Positions 44,855 to 56,790 of a stretch of DNA of 64,000 nucleotides are shown one piece after another. The stretch spans positions 167,001 through 231,000 of the forward strand of contig JAZDSV010000009.1 of NCBI GenBank assembly GCA_036784855.1, written 5' to 3'. Each line of letters starts with the position of its first letter. Position 1 is the first letter of the stretch. This DNA is from Aphelidium insulamus (taxonomy: Eukaryota; Aphelidiomycota; Aphelidea; Aphelidiaceae). The notes beneath the pieces are model-generated. The model saw only the letters and a program-made list of their open reading frames with translations, did no database searches and was not told where the DNA came from. The translations under genes were made by a program, and so were the position numbers.

Positions 44855-47800
44855 TCACTTTGCCCACGCCTCCTTCTTGTTCTGAAGCAGATAGAGCAGT
44901 ATGGCCACCGAGAAAATGTCGCCACGAAGTGCATCATCCATGCTAATATCATTGTCACGTGCGCGATAGCGTCGAATAACCTCTGGGGCAGAGTATGAGA
45001 TCGTCAGGCCGTTCAAATTGACCACGTTGAAGCCGTCGACCAGATGCGCGTTCTTGGAGAAGATATTTGCGATGCCGAAATCCCCAAGCACACACACAGC
45101 GCCGCCCTCCTCATCCAGATCAATGAAGACATTGTCGGCCTTGATGTCGCGGTGTGCCACACCCTTGCCGTGCATGTACTCCAGTGCGCCACAAATGTCC
45201 TTGGCAAATATCATGACCTGTCCCTTGGTCTGCATGTAGCCCGACTTGATGAAGCCGCGCAGACTGCCCATCTTGTAGTGTTTCATCAGTATGGCCAGCG
45301 GTTCCTCACACCACCCGAGCATGTGAGAAATGTTGCGGTGTCTGCCCAAGTAGTGCATCACTGCAATCTCCTGGTCGAACGCTTGCGATGCTTTGAGAGA
45401 GATGGCGGACCGTGTGGGCGCCACGATCTTCACCACCAGTGCGCCGTCGTCGTACTTGCGCAGCTCGCTGCTGAATCCCTGACCCAGAAACACCTCGCCG
45501 CCGCCACCCTTGGCCAGAGACTTCTCCCAGCGAAAGTCTCGACCGGCCTGCATCTGCAGGAATCCCGGCATGGCGAACTCGGTGTTGTTGAATAGAAACG
45601 TGGTCGTATTGGCGTTGGCTGTGTATGTGCGCGCCGAGTACGCATTGGTCTGCAGTACAGACGTGCTGGTGAACTCGTTCATACCCGCAGATTTCCGGCT
45701 ATAGTCGCTTTCGCCCACGGCAATGCTCGGGCGCTTGTGTGACGCATTTCGGCCACAGCACCTGAGCAGCGCCACGGCCAGTGCGACCAAGATGGCCAGC
45801 AGGACGGCGGCCGCGATTGCAATATTGACGGAACTAAGTTCAATGCCCGCCACGGATGCCGTGACACTGGACGGCATCTCATTGACCTGTTCGGCACCGA
45901 CAGGCGATACTGACGGTGTGGCTGCGAGGCACTGCGAGCTGGCCGAACCCGAGACACACGGAGTGCAAGTGCCGTTGCCCACCGAGTCCTTGTAGGTCCC
46001 ACTGGCACACAGCGCGCACGTTGAACCATTTAACATCGGGGTGGCACCAGAGGCACACAGTACAGACGTGGCAGTGCACGCTGCGTTAGTAGGGCACGGC
46101 GCGCACGGCACATTGCCCACATCAAGCTTGACAGTATTGGCGGCACATGCGCCACAAGCCAGGCCATCCCACCCATAGCCAGGCAGGCAGACACAGCCGC
46201 CAGCAGTCACCGTACTGTTGGTCAGTGTTGTAGACCCGGCAGGGCACAGGGAACAAGCGGCAGTGCCCGCCACCGACTTGTAGGTGCCCACGGCGCACGG
46301 AGCGCACACCGTCCCATTCCCAAACAGTCCGGCGCCACATACACATGATGCGGCGCTCAATGAGCCACTGGCCAGTGTGGTTGTCCCGGAAGCGCAGGCA
46401 GTGCATGTTCCGTTGCCGGCGCTAGACTTGTATGTGCCCACGGAGCACGGCAAGCACGCCGACCCGCCCTGTGCCAGCGACGACCCGGCGCTGCACATGA
46501 ACGAGGCGCCACTGCACTGCGCGTTCGCCGGGCACAGTGAACACGCATCATTACCCGGTGTCATCTTGTACGATCCCGCGGCGCACAGTGAGCACGTGGA
46601 GCCGTTGGCCGATAGCGTGTAGCCGACATCACAGGTGAAGGAAGTTGCATTGCATGCCGAGATGCTGGCGGGACACTGAGAGCACGCAGTGTTGCCCAAT
46701 GCCGACTTGTAGGTGCCGGTGGTGCACGAAGCGCATGACGCCCCGTTCCCACTGAACCCTGGGACACACATGCAGCTGAAAGGGGATGTGGCGCCCGTAG
46801 AAGCTGTAGTTGCATTCGCACTGCATGCCAGGCACTGTCCATTACCGGGTGCGGTCTTGTATGTGCCCGCTGCACACGCCACACAAGACAAGCCATCTGC
46901 CGAGACAGTGTACCCAGCAGCACAAGTAAATGAGGTACTTGTGCACGACGAGTAAGCCTGGGTGGAGCATGATGTGCACGTCGAATTGGAAAAATCGGTC
47001 TTGAACGAGTTGGAGACACATGCAGTGCACATTGACCCATTCCAACCGTATCCAGCGGCACACGAGCACGTGGCCGACCCAGTGGTGTTGGTGGACATTG
47101 TCGCGGGACACGCCGTGCAACTTCCATTGCCAGCCAGGTACTTGTACGTATTCAGCGGGCAAATATTGCATACTTGAACATTGGCAGCGGGTGAAGTACC
47201 AGCCGCACAAATGTTGTTTGGCGCAGTGTCTCGGCAAACGGAAGGCGGCAGTGGCACAAACGTGGCCGGGTCAAACACATATCGATAATATGTGGCGCCA
47301 AATGGTGTAAATGGTTGCTCATTGCAGTCCGGGTAGCCAATGAACTTGGCACACACGCCAAAGTCCGACACAAACGGCTGCACAAAACCATAATCTTGTT
47401 GTGGTGAGCAGGCATCTGTGATGTTAACAACATAATACACAAAGATGTTCATCCATAAATAAGATACGCACAGGGATTAACATCCAACCAGCCGGTGGTG
47501 TCATACGTGGCATTCCAGTTCCAGCCATCTCGCACCAAGGCAGAGTTATTTGTCGCTTTCCAGCCAGAAATGTCGCCAGTGGTGGTGACAATCTTGTTGT
47601 TGTAGAGCAGCGTGGCCAGAATGCCAAAGCCGTCGCTATACTGGTAATTATCCATGGATTTGGTGGCAAGTACAATCGGCACCGTCCCGTCCACAGTCAG
47701 CTTGTAATCGGCGACACGAGCTCTGTCGGCCGTGAAGTCGCCGCTGAACCACGCTGCACCAATTAAATATCCACATGATATTACTAGACATTACACTATA

Positions 47801-48614
47801 TACCTTCATAGTCATTCATGGTGTAGTTGGCCAGATAGGCGATGGTGTATGTTTGGCCACTTAGACGCAATTGAAGCAATGGCTTGGACGCGTTCTGCGG
47901 CCCAACGTTGTACTCGCGCCACTGCGACCATTGTTGCACGCGGTTAAAGTACGGATGAGTTGCGTTGTCGCACGTCGGGTTCGGGTTTACGGGAACGGTA
48001 AACACCATGCGGACAGACAAGTAGCGCCCTGCGGACGCAGTGCAACTGCCATTCACGGCAATCCACTGTGGCTGCGGTGCCGAAGAGTTACCACGGCTTA
48101 TGAAATCCGTGTACGACTGTCCAAATGCATTAACCGTGGCTGGCGCGCTACTACACGCCACGCCCGGCTGCCAGGTCGGTGCCTGTGCAACATAATTTGG
48201 CTTGGCGGCAATAGTGGAACCTGAGGAAGACGTGTTCCAGTTGGACTGGCCAGTCTGCGTGATCAACTGGTCGCCATAGAACATTGATGCCATGAATCCG
48301 GTGGTTGGCGTGCGGTGATACACGGTAAAGTAGACGCCGTACGTCGCGGGCGGCAGCCACACTGTAAAGTTCATCATGCGGTCTCCGGCGGTGCTTGGGA
48401 TCGCGTCATTTGCAAGCAGCTTGTTCGAGTACGAGTCGTGGCCCATCACGAAAATATCGCTGTGCACATTGTCGCTGATTACTCCGTGCCAGTCTTCGAG
48501 TGCCGCCACACGGAACTGTACCGGCGTATTGCAGCTCGCATCCGAACAAGTAGCAAGTATTGCAACAGTAAGCGCTAACCATTTAACTATTTCGTGCTGC
48601 ATCGATCTAAGCAT
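44855..48614 (-). CDS. Receptor-kinase-like protein K2
   Basis: Exons 47804-48614, 47472-47753 and 44855-47415 give 1217 residues. Same plan as K1, and exon 3 has the same length (2561 bp). Membrane span at about 893-915 (VNIAIAAAVLLAILVALAVA). Kinase motifs: AKGGGGEVFLGQG, VVKIVAP, AFDQEIAVM, HRDIKADNVFID, GDFGIANIFS, SAPEVIRRY, GDIFSVAILL. The protein ends KKEAWAK straight after. Exon 2 and the first 560 bp of exon 3 are almost identical to K1, while the rest is clearly diverged. The start could be the ATG at 48614 or the one at 48602, which precedes the hydrophobic signal sequence. Confidence 0.85.
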
Positions 48615-48839
48615 ATTTGGAGTATAGCAGCTCGGAAAGTGGCGACGAGGTGCTGGCTGTCATTGCCGTCATTCACCGCGATTGGGATTGGTCTCCCGCA
48701 GGCCGACCAGGTTGGTCATTATCACTAAATAAAGTTCGTGTTCCAAGAGTTGCTTCCACCTAGGCAATGTTCTTAGGGTTCCACATATCGACAAAGCAGG
48801 TTTTATATTATAGAAATGTGTGTTTAGATTTCCAGCTGC

Positions 48840-51800
48840 TTATTTCCACGCTTCCTTCTTATTCTGAAGTAGGAAAAATAGCATGGCCAAGGAATAAATA
48901 TCGCCACGCAAAGCATCTTCCATACTTGCACTGTTATCTCGCGTACGAAACCTCTGAATGACTTCTGGCGCCGAGTACGCAATGGTAAGGCCGTTGATGT
49001 TGACCACGCGAAAGCCATTCACCAGTTGAGCGTTGCGGGAGAAAATATTGGCAATTCCAAAGTCGCCCAATACGCACACAGCACCGCCCTGAGCATCAAT
49101 GTCAATGAACACGTTCTGTGCCTTGATGTCGCGATGTGCCACTGCCTTGCCGTGCATGTACTCCAGTGCACCGCAAATGTCTTGGGCGAACATGTAGAGC
49201 TGCGCCTTTGTGGTCAGATAGCCCGATTGGATAAATCCATGCAGATCGCCCAGTGTGTAGTGCTTCATCAGTATGGCCAGGGGTTCCTCGCACCAGCCAA
49301 GCATCTGTGAGATGTTTCTATGCCGGCCCAGGTAGTGCATCACCGCGATCTCCTGGTCAAATGCTTGTGAGGCCTTGAGAGCAATTGCTGAGCGGCTGCT
49401 TGCCACAATCTTTACCACCAATTCACCCTCGCCCCCATCTTTGCGCAAGTCTGGAGCAAACCCCTGTCCTAGAAACACTTCGCCGCCGCCTCCTTTTGCC
49501 AGTGGCGTCTCCCAACGAAAATCACGTCCAGCCACAAATTGCAGGAACCCCGGCATGGCAAACTCTGTATTGTTCACCATCATCGTTGTGGCATTCGTGG
49601 TCGTATTATAGGTGCGCGTGGAATAAGTGTTGGTCTGCAACACAGATGTACTGGTGAAATCATCTTCAGCCATTCGTCTCGCGGCCCTGGGAGAAATCAA
49701 ACTTGACCGCTTGCCACGTTGTTTTCGACGCTGGCCGACTTTGATGACCACAATGCCAGCTATGATGAAGAATGCTAATATAACAGCAGCAAATATGATG
49801 CTATTAGTAGTCGATAGCTCGATACCATTGGCAACGGTATCTGTCACTGAGCCTTGATGCGTCTGCACGGTGGTATCCGTGGTGATGGTTGCACCAGGCA
49901 AGTAGGAGCACTGAGCATTGGTGGAACCAGGCGGACAAGGCGCACACGCTTCATCACCAATATTGTCCTTGAACGTTCCGGAGGTACATTGCACACACAA
50001 AAGACCAGATGCCGCTCGAGTGTATCCCGCGGCGCATAGCGTGGACGTTGCGTTGCACACGGCATTTACGGGACAGGCCTGGCAGGCTGTATTTCCAATG
50101 TCAAGCTTGATCTTGTTGGCGCCACATTGTTGACACTGGAATCCATCCCACTCGTAGCCGGGCTGGCACACGCAGCTGTCTGAAGTAATCGATCCGTTGG
50201 TTGCGGTTGTATACCCAGTGGGACAAGTGGTGCAGTTTGTGTTGCCAATTTGTGGCTTGTAGGTTCCAATGGCGCAAACGTTGCAGCTGACTCCATTTGC
50301 AAACTGCCCGGCAACACAGAGACAATCGGAGCTATTGATGGTGCCGCTGGACAACGTGGTTGCTCCGGACGGACATGCTGAGCAGGTGCCATTCCCGGCC
50401 AATGACTTGAATGTTCCGACTGCGCATGCCTGGCAGGAGACCCCATCTTGTGCCAGTGTGGTGCCAGAAGCACACGTGTAATAAGTCGCAGTGCATTGTG
50501 CGTTTGCTGGACAAGTAGAGCAGGCTCCTTTTCCTGCATTTGATTTGTATGTTCCAACCGCACACTGAACACATGTTGTGCCATTCGCGGAAAGCGCATA
50601 TCCAGCGTTGCAGGTGAACGTTGTTGTATTGCACGAGACAGTATTTGCCGGGCAGGCGGTACAAGCAGCGTTGCTCAGCGCCGACTTGTATGTGTTGGCG
50701 GCACACTGACTGCACACCGTTCCATTCCATCCAAAGCCGGGTGCACACTGGCAACTAAATTGGCTTGTTGACGCCGTAGTGGCCGTGATGGCATTGCCGG
50801 CACAAACCAAACACTGGCCACTTCCCGGTGACGATTTGTATGTTCCCACTGCGCATGCCACGCATGATGTGCCATCCGCCGAGACGGTGTATCCAGCGGC
50901 ACAAGTGAACGATGTGCCAGTGCACGATGCATACGCCTGTGACGAGCACGATGTGCAGGTGGCGTTAGAAAATTCAGCCTTGAAAGAGTTGGCAGGACAT
51001 GCCGAGCATGAAACACCATTCCAACCAAACCCCGGTACACATGAACATGATGTTGCCGCAGTTGTATTGGTGGACGTTGTCGCAGGGCAAGCAAGACACG
51101 ACGCATTTCCAGCAAGGCTCTTGTACGTATTCATAGGACACAGATTACACTCGTATGAATTGACAGAGGGGGAAGTACCGGCCGGGCACGGCGTTGCTGG
51201 CACATCGTTGCATATAGACTGTGGCTGTGGGTCATACGTCGTAGGATCGAATATGTATCGATAGTAGTAAGCCAGGTTGCTGTAGTAGGGCTGTTCGGCG
51301 CATGCTGGATAGGCAATAAACTTGGCACATGCGCCCAGGTCCGATACAAATGGCTCCACAAATCCATAGTCTTGCAGCAGGGTGCAGGGATCTGTGTTTT
51401 AGATGAGCTAGGCGTGGACATGACAAGGTATAATAATCTTACTCGGGCTGACATCCACCCAGCCAGTAGTGTCATAGTTGTAGTCCCAGTTCCAACCTGG
51501 ATTGACGAGGGACGAATCGTTGGTCGCCTTCCAGCCAGACGTGCCACCAGTCGTTGTCACGATATTATTGTCGTAGAGCAGCGAGGCTACTATTCCATAT
51601 CCATCACTGTACTGATAATAGTCTCTGGACTGAATTCCTAGCACAATTGGTGAACTGTCCACAGTCAGCTTGTAGTCGGCCACGTGTGCCCTGGTTTGTG
51701 TGGCGTTTCCATTGAACCATGCTGTACAGATATGAGTAAATATGTTATAACACATAATGCATACTACTTGCCTTGATTCTCGTCAATAGTGTAGTTGGCC

Positions 51801-52513
51801 AAATAAGTCAGTTTGTAAGTCTGGCTACTGATTCGTAGCTGAAGAGCTTTGCTTCCATTCTGCGCACCGATTTTATACTCGTGCCACTGTGACCATGGCT
51901 GGACCGACGACATGTATGGGCTGTTGTTGCTGTTGGTGGGACATATGGCCGGCACAGTGAATGACACTTCGGCAGACATGAAGTTGTAGAAACCATTTGC
52001 ATTCACGCAGGTGCCGTTGTGAGCCACCCAAACTGGTTGGAACGCAGACCGGTTGCCCATGCTGACAAAGTCCACGTACGACTGGCCGAATGCGGTGGTC
52101 AGTCCCGGGGCGACACTGCACGGAATGGCTGTCACATTTAAAGTATCCGAAACAACGCGCCATCCAGACATCCCCGTCTGTGTCAGAAGAGTGTTGCCGG
52201 CAAACACGGCTCCCATGAAGCCGGTGGTGGTGAATCGGTAATCGACATCGAACCGAGCGTTGTAATAGCCAGGTGCCAGCCACAGCGTAAAGTTCATCAG
52301 ACGGTCGGACGATGTACTGGGAATCTTATCATTTGCCAACTCGCCATTAAGTCGGCGATCATGGCTCATCAAGAAGCGTTTGTATGTTCCATCAACGTCG
52401 CTGATTACAGCCTTCCACTGCTCAAATGCTGCCACTCTAAATTGTGTGGGCACCAAGCAGCCAGCTAAGGCGCCATTCACAGCTAGCGCGGCGAGGAATA
52501 TTTTTTTTACCAT
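48840..52513 (-). CDS. Receptor-kinase-like protein K3
   Basis: Exons 51772-52513, 51443-51721 and 48840-51391 give 1190 residues. Signal peptide MVKKIFLAALAVNGALA; two-module ectodomain; cysteine-rich stalk; membrane span at about 870-890 (IIFAAVILAFFIIAGIVV); kinase motifs AKGGGGEVFLGQG, VVKIVASS, HRDIKAQNVFIDI, GDFGIANIF, SAPEVIQRF, GDIYSLAML; end KKEAWK. Intron 1 begins gcaagt: a GC donor, where K1 and K2 have GT at the same codon phase. The nearest relative is K4. Confidence 0.85.
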
Positions 52514-52808
52514 TATAGTTATTGGATGCAACACACGGTGCCAACACAGTGATATAACAAATCTGATTGGTTTCGGTCACCTTGCATGACCAGTGCCATG
52601 TGACGACGCTGCAGCCATAGCTGAAACTGTGCTAGAAGGGCAAATTGCCTTCTTCAAACTGCCAAATGGCAGAAGGCAGTTTTTCAAGTTTAATTGTAAG
52701 CAACTATAATTTTACGATGCCAATGACGATGATTACAATATATTTCTAAAATTGCTTCAACTGTCGTATGTAATTGAATCTTAGCAGAGAAAAGAATATC
52801 GAATTTGC
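52514..52808. promoter_or_regulatory. Spacer holding the K3 promoter
   Basis: 295 bp. It includes an inverted repeat (ctgccaaatggcag with flanking aaattgccttcttcaaa, about 52640-52685) that could fold past the K4 stop. No gene. Confidence 0.5.
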
Positions 52809-55800
52809 TTACTTCCAAGCTTCCTTCTTATTTTGGAGCAAGAAAAATAGCATGGCCACGGAAAAAATATCGCCACGCAACGCATCCTCCAGACTTGCAC
52901 TGTTATCTCGCGCACGGAATCTCTGAATGACTTCTGGAGCCGAGTAGGCAATGGTAAGGCCGTTAATGTTTACCACGTGAAATCCTTCCACCAGCTGAGC
53001 ATTTCGGGAGAAAATATTGGCAATTCCAAAGTCGCCCAATACGCACACTGCGCCGCCCTGAGTGTCCATGTCAATGAACACGTTCTGTGCCTTGATGTCG
53101 CGATGTGCCACACCCTTGTTGTGCATGTACTCCAGTGCACCGCAAATGTCTTTGGCAAATATGTAGAGCTGCGCCTTCGTAGTCAAGTGTCCTGCTTTAA
53201 TGAAGCCTTGCAAGTCGCCAAGCTTGTAGTACTTCATTATGATGGCCAGCGGCTCTTCGCACCAACCAAGCATTTGAGAAATGTTGCGGTGTCGACCCAG
53301 ATAGTGCATCACCGCGATCTCCTGGTCGAATGCTTGGGAGGCCTTCAAAGAAATATCCGAACGATTTGTCGCCACAACCTTGACCACTAGTGCACCATCG
53401 CCCCCATCTTTGCGCAGGTCTGGAGCAAATCCTTGACCGACAAACACCTCTCCGCCACCACCTTTGGCGAGCGGAGTCTCCCAGCGAAAGTCACGTCCAG
53501 CCACAAATTGCAGGAACCCCGGCATGGCAAACTCGGTGATGTTGACCATAAGCGTAGTTGCATTGGCAGTGGTGTTGTAGGTGCGCGAGGCGTACGAGTT
53601 GGTTTGCAGTACCGAAGTGCTAGTAAAATCTTGGTCCGTCTTTCTTCCTGTGGAGCTTGTAGCAGTTGTCAAGCTCGGCCGCCTTACATGCTGTTTGCGA
53701 CGCAGACAGACCCTGACCACCACAATGCCAACTATGATGAAGAATGCAAGTACAGCGGCCACAAATATCGCAATATTTGTTGTCGATAGTGTGACACCGT
53801 TTACCACAGGGTCGGTCGATGCACCTTGATTCTGTTGCGCAACATTGTCAGTAGTCGTATTTGCTGCAGGCGTGTAGGAGCACTGGGCATTGGTGGAACC
53901 AGGCAGACAGGGAGAACACGCTTCATCACCAATATTGTCCTTGAAGGTTCCCGAGGCACATTGCACACACAAAAGACCAGATGCTGCTCGAGTGTATCCA
54001 GCGGCGCATAACGTGGACGTTGCATTGCACACGGCATTTACGGGACAGGACTGGCAGGCAGTATTTCCGATGTCGAGCTTGATCTTGTTGGCGCCACATT
54101 GTTGACACTGGAATCCATCCCACTCGTAGCCGGGCTGGCACACGCAGCTGTCTGAAGTTATTGAACCATTGGTCACGGTTGTATATCCGGTGAAGCAAGT
54201 GGTGCAGTTTGTGTTGCCGATTTGTGGCTTGAAGGTTCCAGTGGCGCAAACGTTGCAGCTGACTCCGTTTGCAAAGAGCCCGGCAACACAGAGACAATCG
54301 GAGCTATTGATGGTGCCGTTGGACAACGTGGTGGCTCCAAACTGGCACGTCGAGCAAGTGCCATTCCCGGCCAATGACTTGAATGTTCCGACTGCGCATG
54401 ACTGGCAGGAGAGCCCATCTTGTGCCAGTGTATTGCCAGAAGCGCACGTGTATGAAGTCGCCGTGCATTGTGCGTTTGCTGGACAGCTAGAACAGGCTCC
54501 GTTTCCTGCATTTGCCTTGTATGTAGCGGTCGCACACTGAACACATGTTGTGCCATTCGCGGAAAGCGTATATCCAGTGTTGCAGGTGAACGTTGTTGCA
54601 TTGCACGAGACAGTATTTGCCGGGCAGGTGGTACAAGCAGCGTTGCTCAGCGCCGACTTGTATGTGTTGGCGGCACACTGACTGCACACCGTTCCATTCC
54701 ATCCAAAGCCGGGTGCACACTGGCAACTAAATTGGCTTGTTGACGCCGTAGTGGCCGTGATGGCATTGCCGGCACAAACCAAACACTGGCCACTTCCCGG
54801 TGACGATTTGTATGTTCCCACTGCGCATGCCACACATGATAAGCCATCCGCCGAGACGGTGTATCCAGCGGCACAAGTGAACGATGTGCCAGTGCACGAT
54901 GCATACGCCTGTGACGAGCACGATGTGCAGGTGGCGTTAGAAAATTCAGCCTTGAAAGAGTTGGCAGGACATGCCGAGCACGATACACCATTCCAACCAA
55001 ACCCCGGTACACATGAACATGATGTTGCCGCAGTTGTATTGGTGGACATTGTTGCAGGGCAAGCAAGACACGACGCATTTCCAGCAAGGCTCTTGTACGT
55101 GTTCATCGGACACAGATTGCACTCGTATGAATTGACAGCGGGGGAAGTACCGGCCGGGCACGGAGTGGCTGGCACATCGTTGCATATTGATTGTGGCTCT
55201 GGGTCATACGTCGTGGGGTCAAATGTGTACCGATAGTAGTAAGCCAGGTTGCTGTAGTAGGGCTGCTCTGCGCATGCCGGATAGGCAATAAACTTGGCAC
55301 ATGCGCCCAGGTCCGATACAAATGGCTCCACAAATCCATAGTCTTGCAGCAGTGTGCAGGGATCTGTGTTGTAGATGAGCTAGGCGTGGACATTACAAGG
55401 TATAACAATCTTACTTGGGCTGACATCCACCCAGCCAGTAGTGTCATAGTTGTAGTCCCAGTTCCAGCCCGGATTGACCAGGGACGAATCGTTGGTCGCC
55501 TTCCAGCCAGACGTGCCACCAGTTGTGGTAACGATATTATTGTCGTAGAGCAGCGAGGCTACTATTCCATATCCATCACTGTACTGATAATAGTCTCTGG
55601 ACTGGATTCCCAGCACTATAGGAGAACTGTCCACAGTCAACTTGTAATCGGCCACGTGTGCTCTGGTTTGTGTGGCGTTTCCATTGAACCATGCTGTACA
55701 GATATGAGTAAATATGTTATAACACATAAGTTATAACACATAATGCATACTACTTGCCTTGATTCTCGTCAATGGTGTAGTTGGCCAAATAGGTCAGTTT

Positions 55801-56505
55801 GTATGTCTGGCTACTGATTCGTAGCTGAAGAGCTTTGCTTCCATTCTGGGCACCGATTTTATACTCGTACCACTGTGACCATGGCTGGACCGACGACATG
55901 TATGGGCTGTTGTTGCTGTTGGTGGGACATATGGCCGGCACAGTGAATGACACTTCGGCAGACATGAAGTTGTAGAAACCATTTGCATTCACGCAGGTGC
56001 CATTGTGGGCCACCCAGACTGGCAGGAGCGCGGACTGATTGCCCATGCTGACAAAGTCCACATACGACTGGCCGAATGCATTTGTTACCGCTGGAGCAAC
56101 GCTGCACGGAATGGCCGTAACATTCTGCTCAAAGGAGAAAACGCGCCAATCTGGCATCCCCGTCTGTGTCAGAAGAGTGTTGCCGGCAAACACAGCACCC
56201 ATGAAGCCGGTGGTGGTGAATCGGTAATCGACATCGAACCGAGCGTTGTAATACCCAGGTGCCAGCCACAGCGTAAAGTTCATCAGACGGTCCGACGACG
56301 TGCTGACAATCTTGTCGGTGGCCAACTCGCCATTGAGTCGGCGATCGTGGCTCATCAAGTAGCGTTTGTACGACCCATCGAAGTCGCTGATTACAGCCTT
56401 CCACTGCTCGAATGCTGCCACTCTAAATTGTGTGGGCACGAGGCAGTCGGCCAGAGCGCCACTGACTGCAAAAGCCGCAAGGCAGATGAGGTGTCGTCTC
56501 AGCAT
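52809..56505 (-). CDS. Receptor-kinase-like protein K4
   Basis: Exons 55758-56505, 55415-55693 and 52809-55363 give 1193 residues. Signal peptide MLRRHLICLAAFAVSGALA; domain order as in K3; membrane span at about 872-893 (IAIFVAAVLAFFIIVGIVVV). Kinase motifs: AKGGGGEVFVGQG, VVKVVATN, HRDIKAQNVFIDM, GDFGIANIF, SAPEVIQRF, GDIFSVAML; end KKEAWK. Intron 1 uses the same GC donor as K3 and is 14 bp longer because ttatgtgttataac is doubled. It is the first gene of the cluster in the direction of transcription. Confidence 0.85.
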
Positions 56506-56790
56506 ATGTATTTTATAAATATTATATAATCTTGCTTATATAACCACTTGGACGCAGAAAAAGTTACCAGAGTTTAGTCCGTTGTCAAGATCATTCGCCA
56601 TTGGCCCGAACCTGTGTGAATGACAAGCAGACGATGCCGCAGTGCCGGAAGGCAGATCTGCACCAGATCTGCACTTAAATTTGCTCCAGATACAGCTACA
56701 GCGCAGTCGGACGATTAAGCAAGCCGAATGAGGAGACAATAAATTATTTTGCTGCATTAACAGAGGTCTGTCTGTAGAAACACCGCAATC
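56506..56790. promoter_or_regulatory. Divergent region between K4 and the PheRS beta gene
   Basis: 285 bp between opposed starts. AT-rich next to K4. It contains a near-tandem gcagatctgcaccagatctgcac (about 56652-56675), a local palindrome. No gene. Confidence 0.4.
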
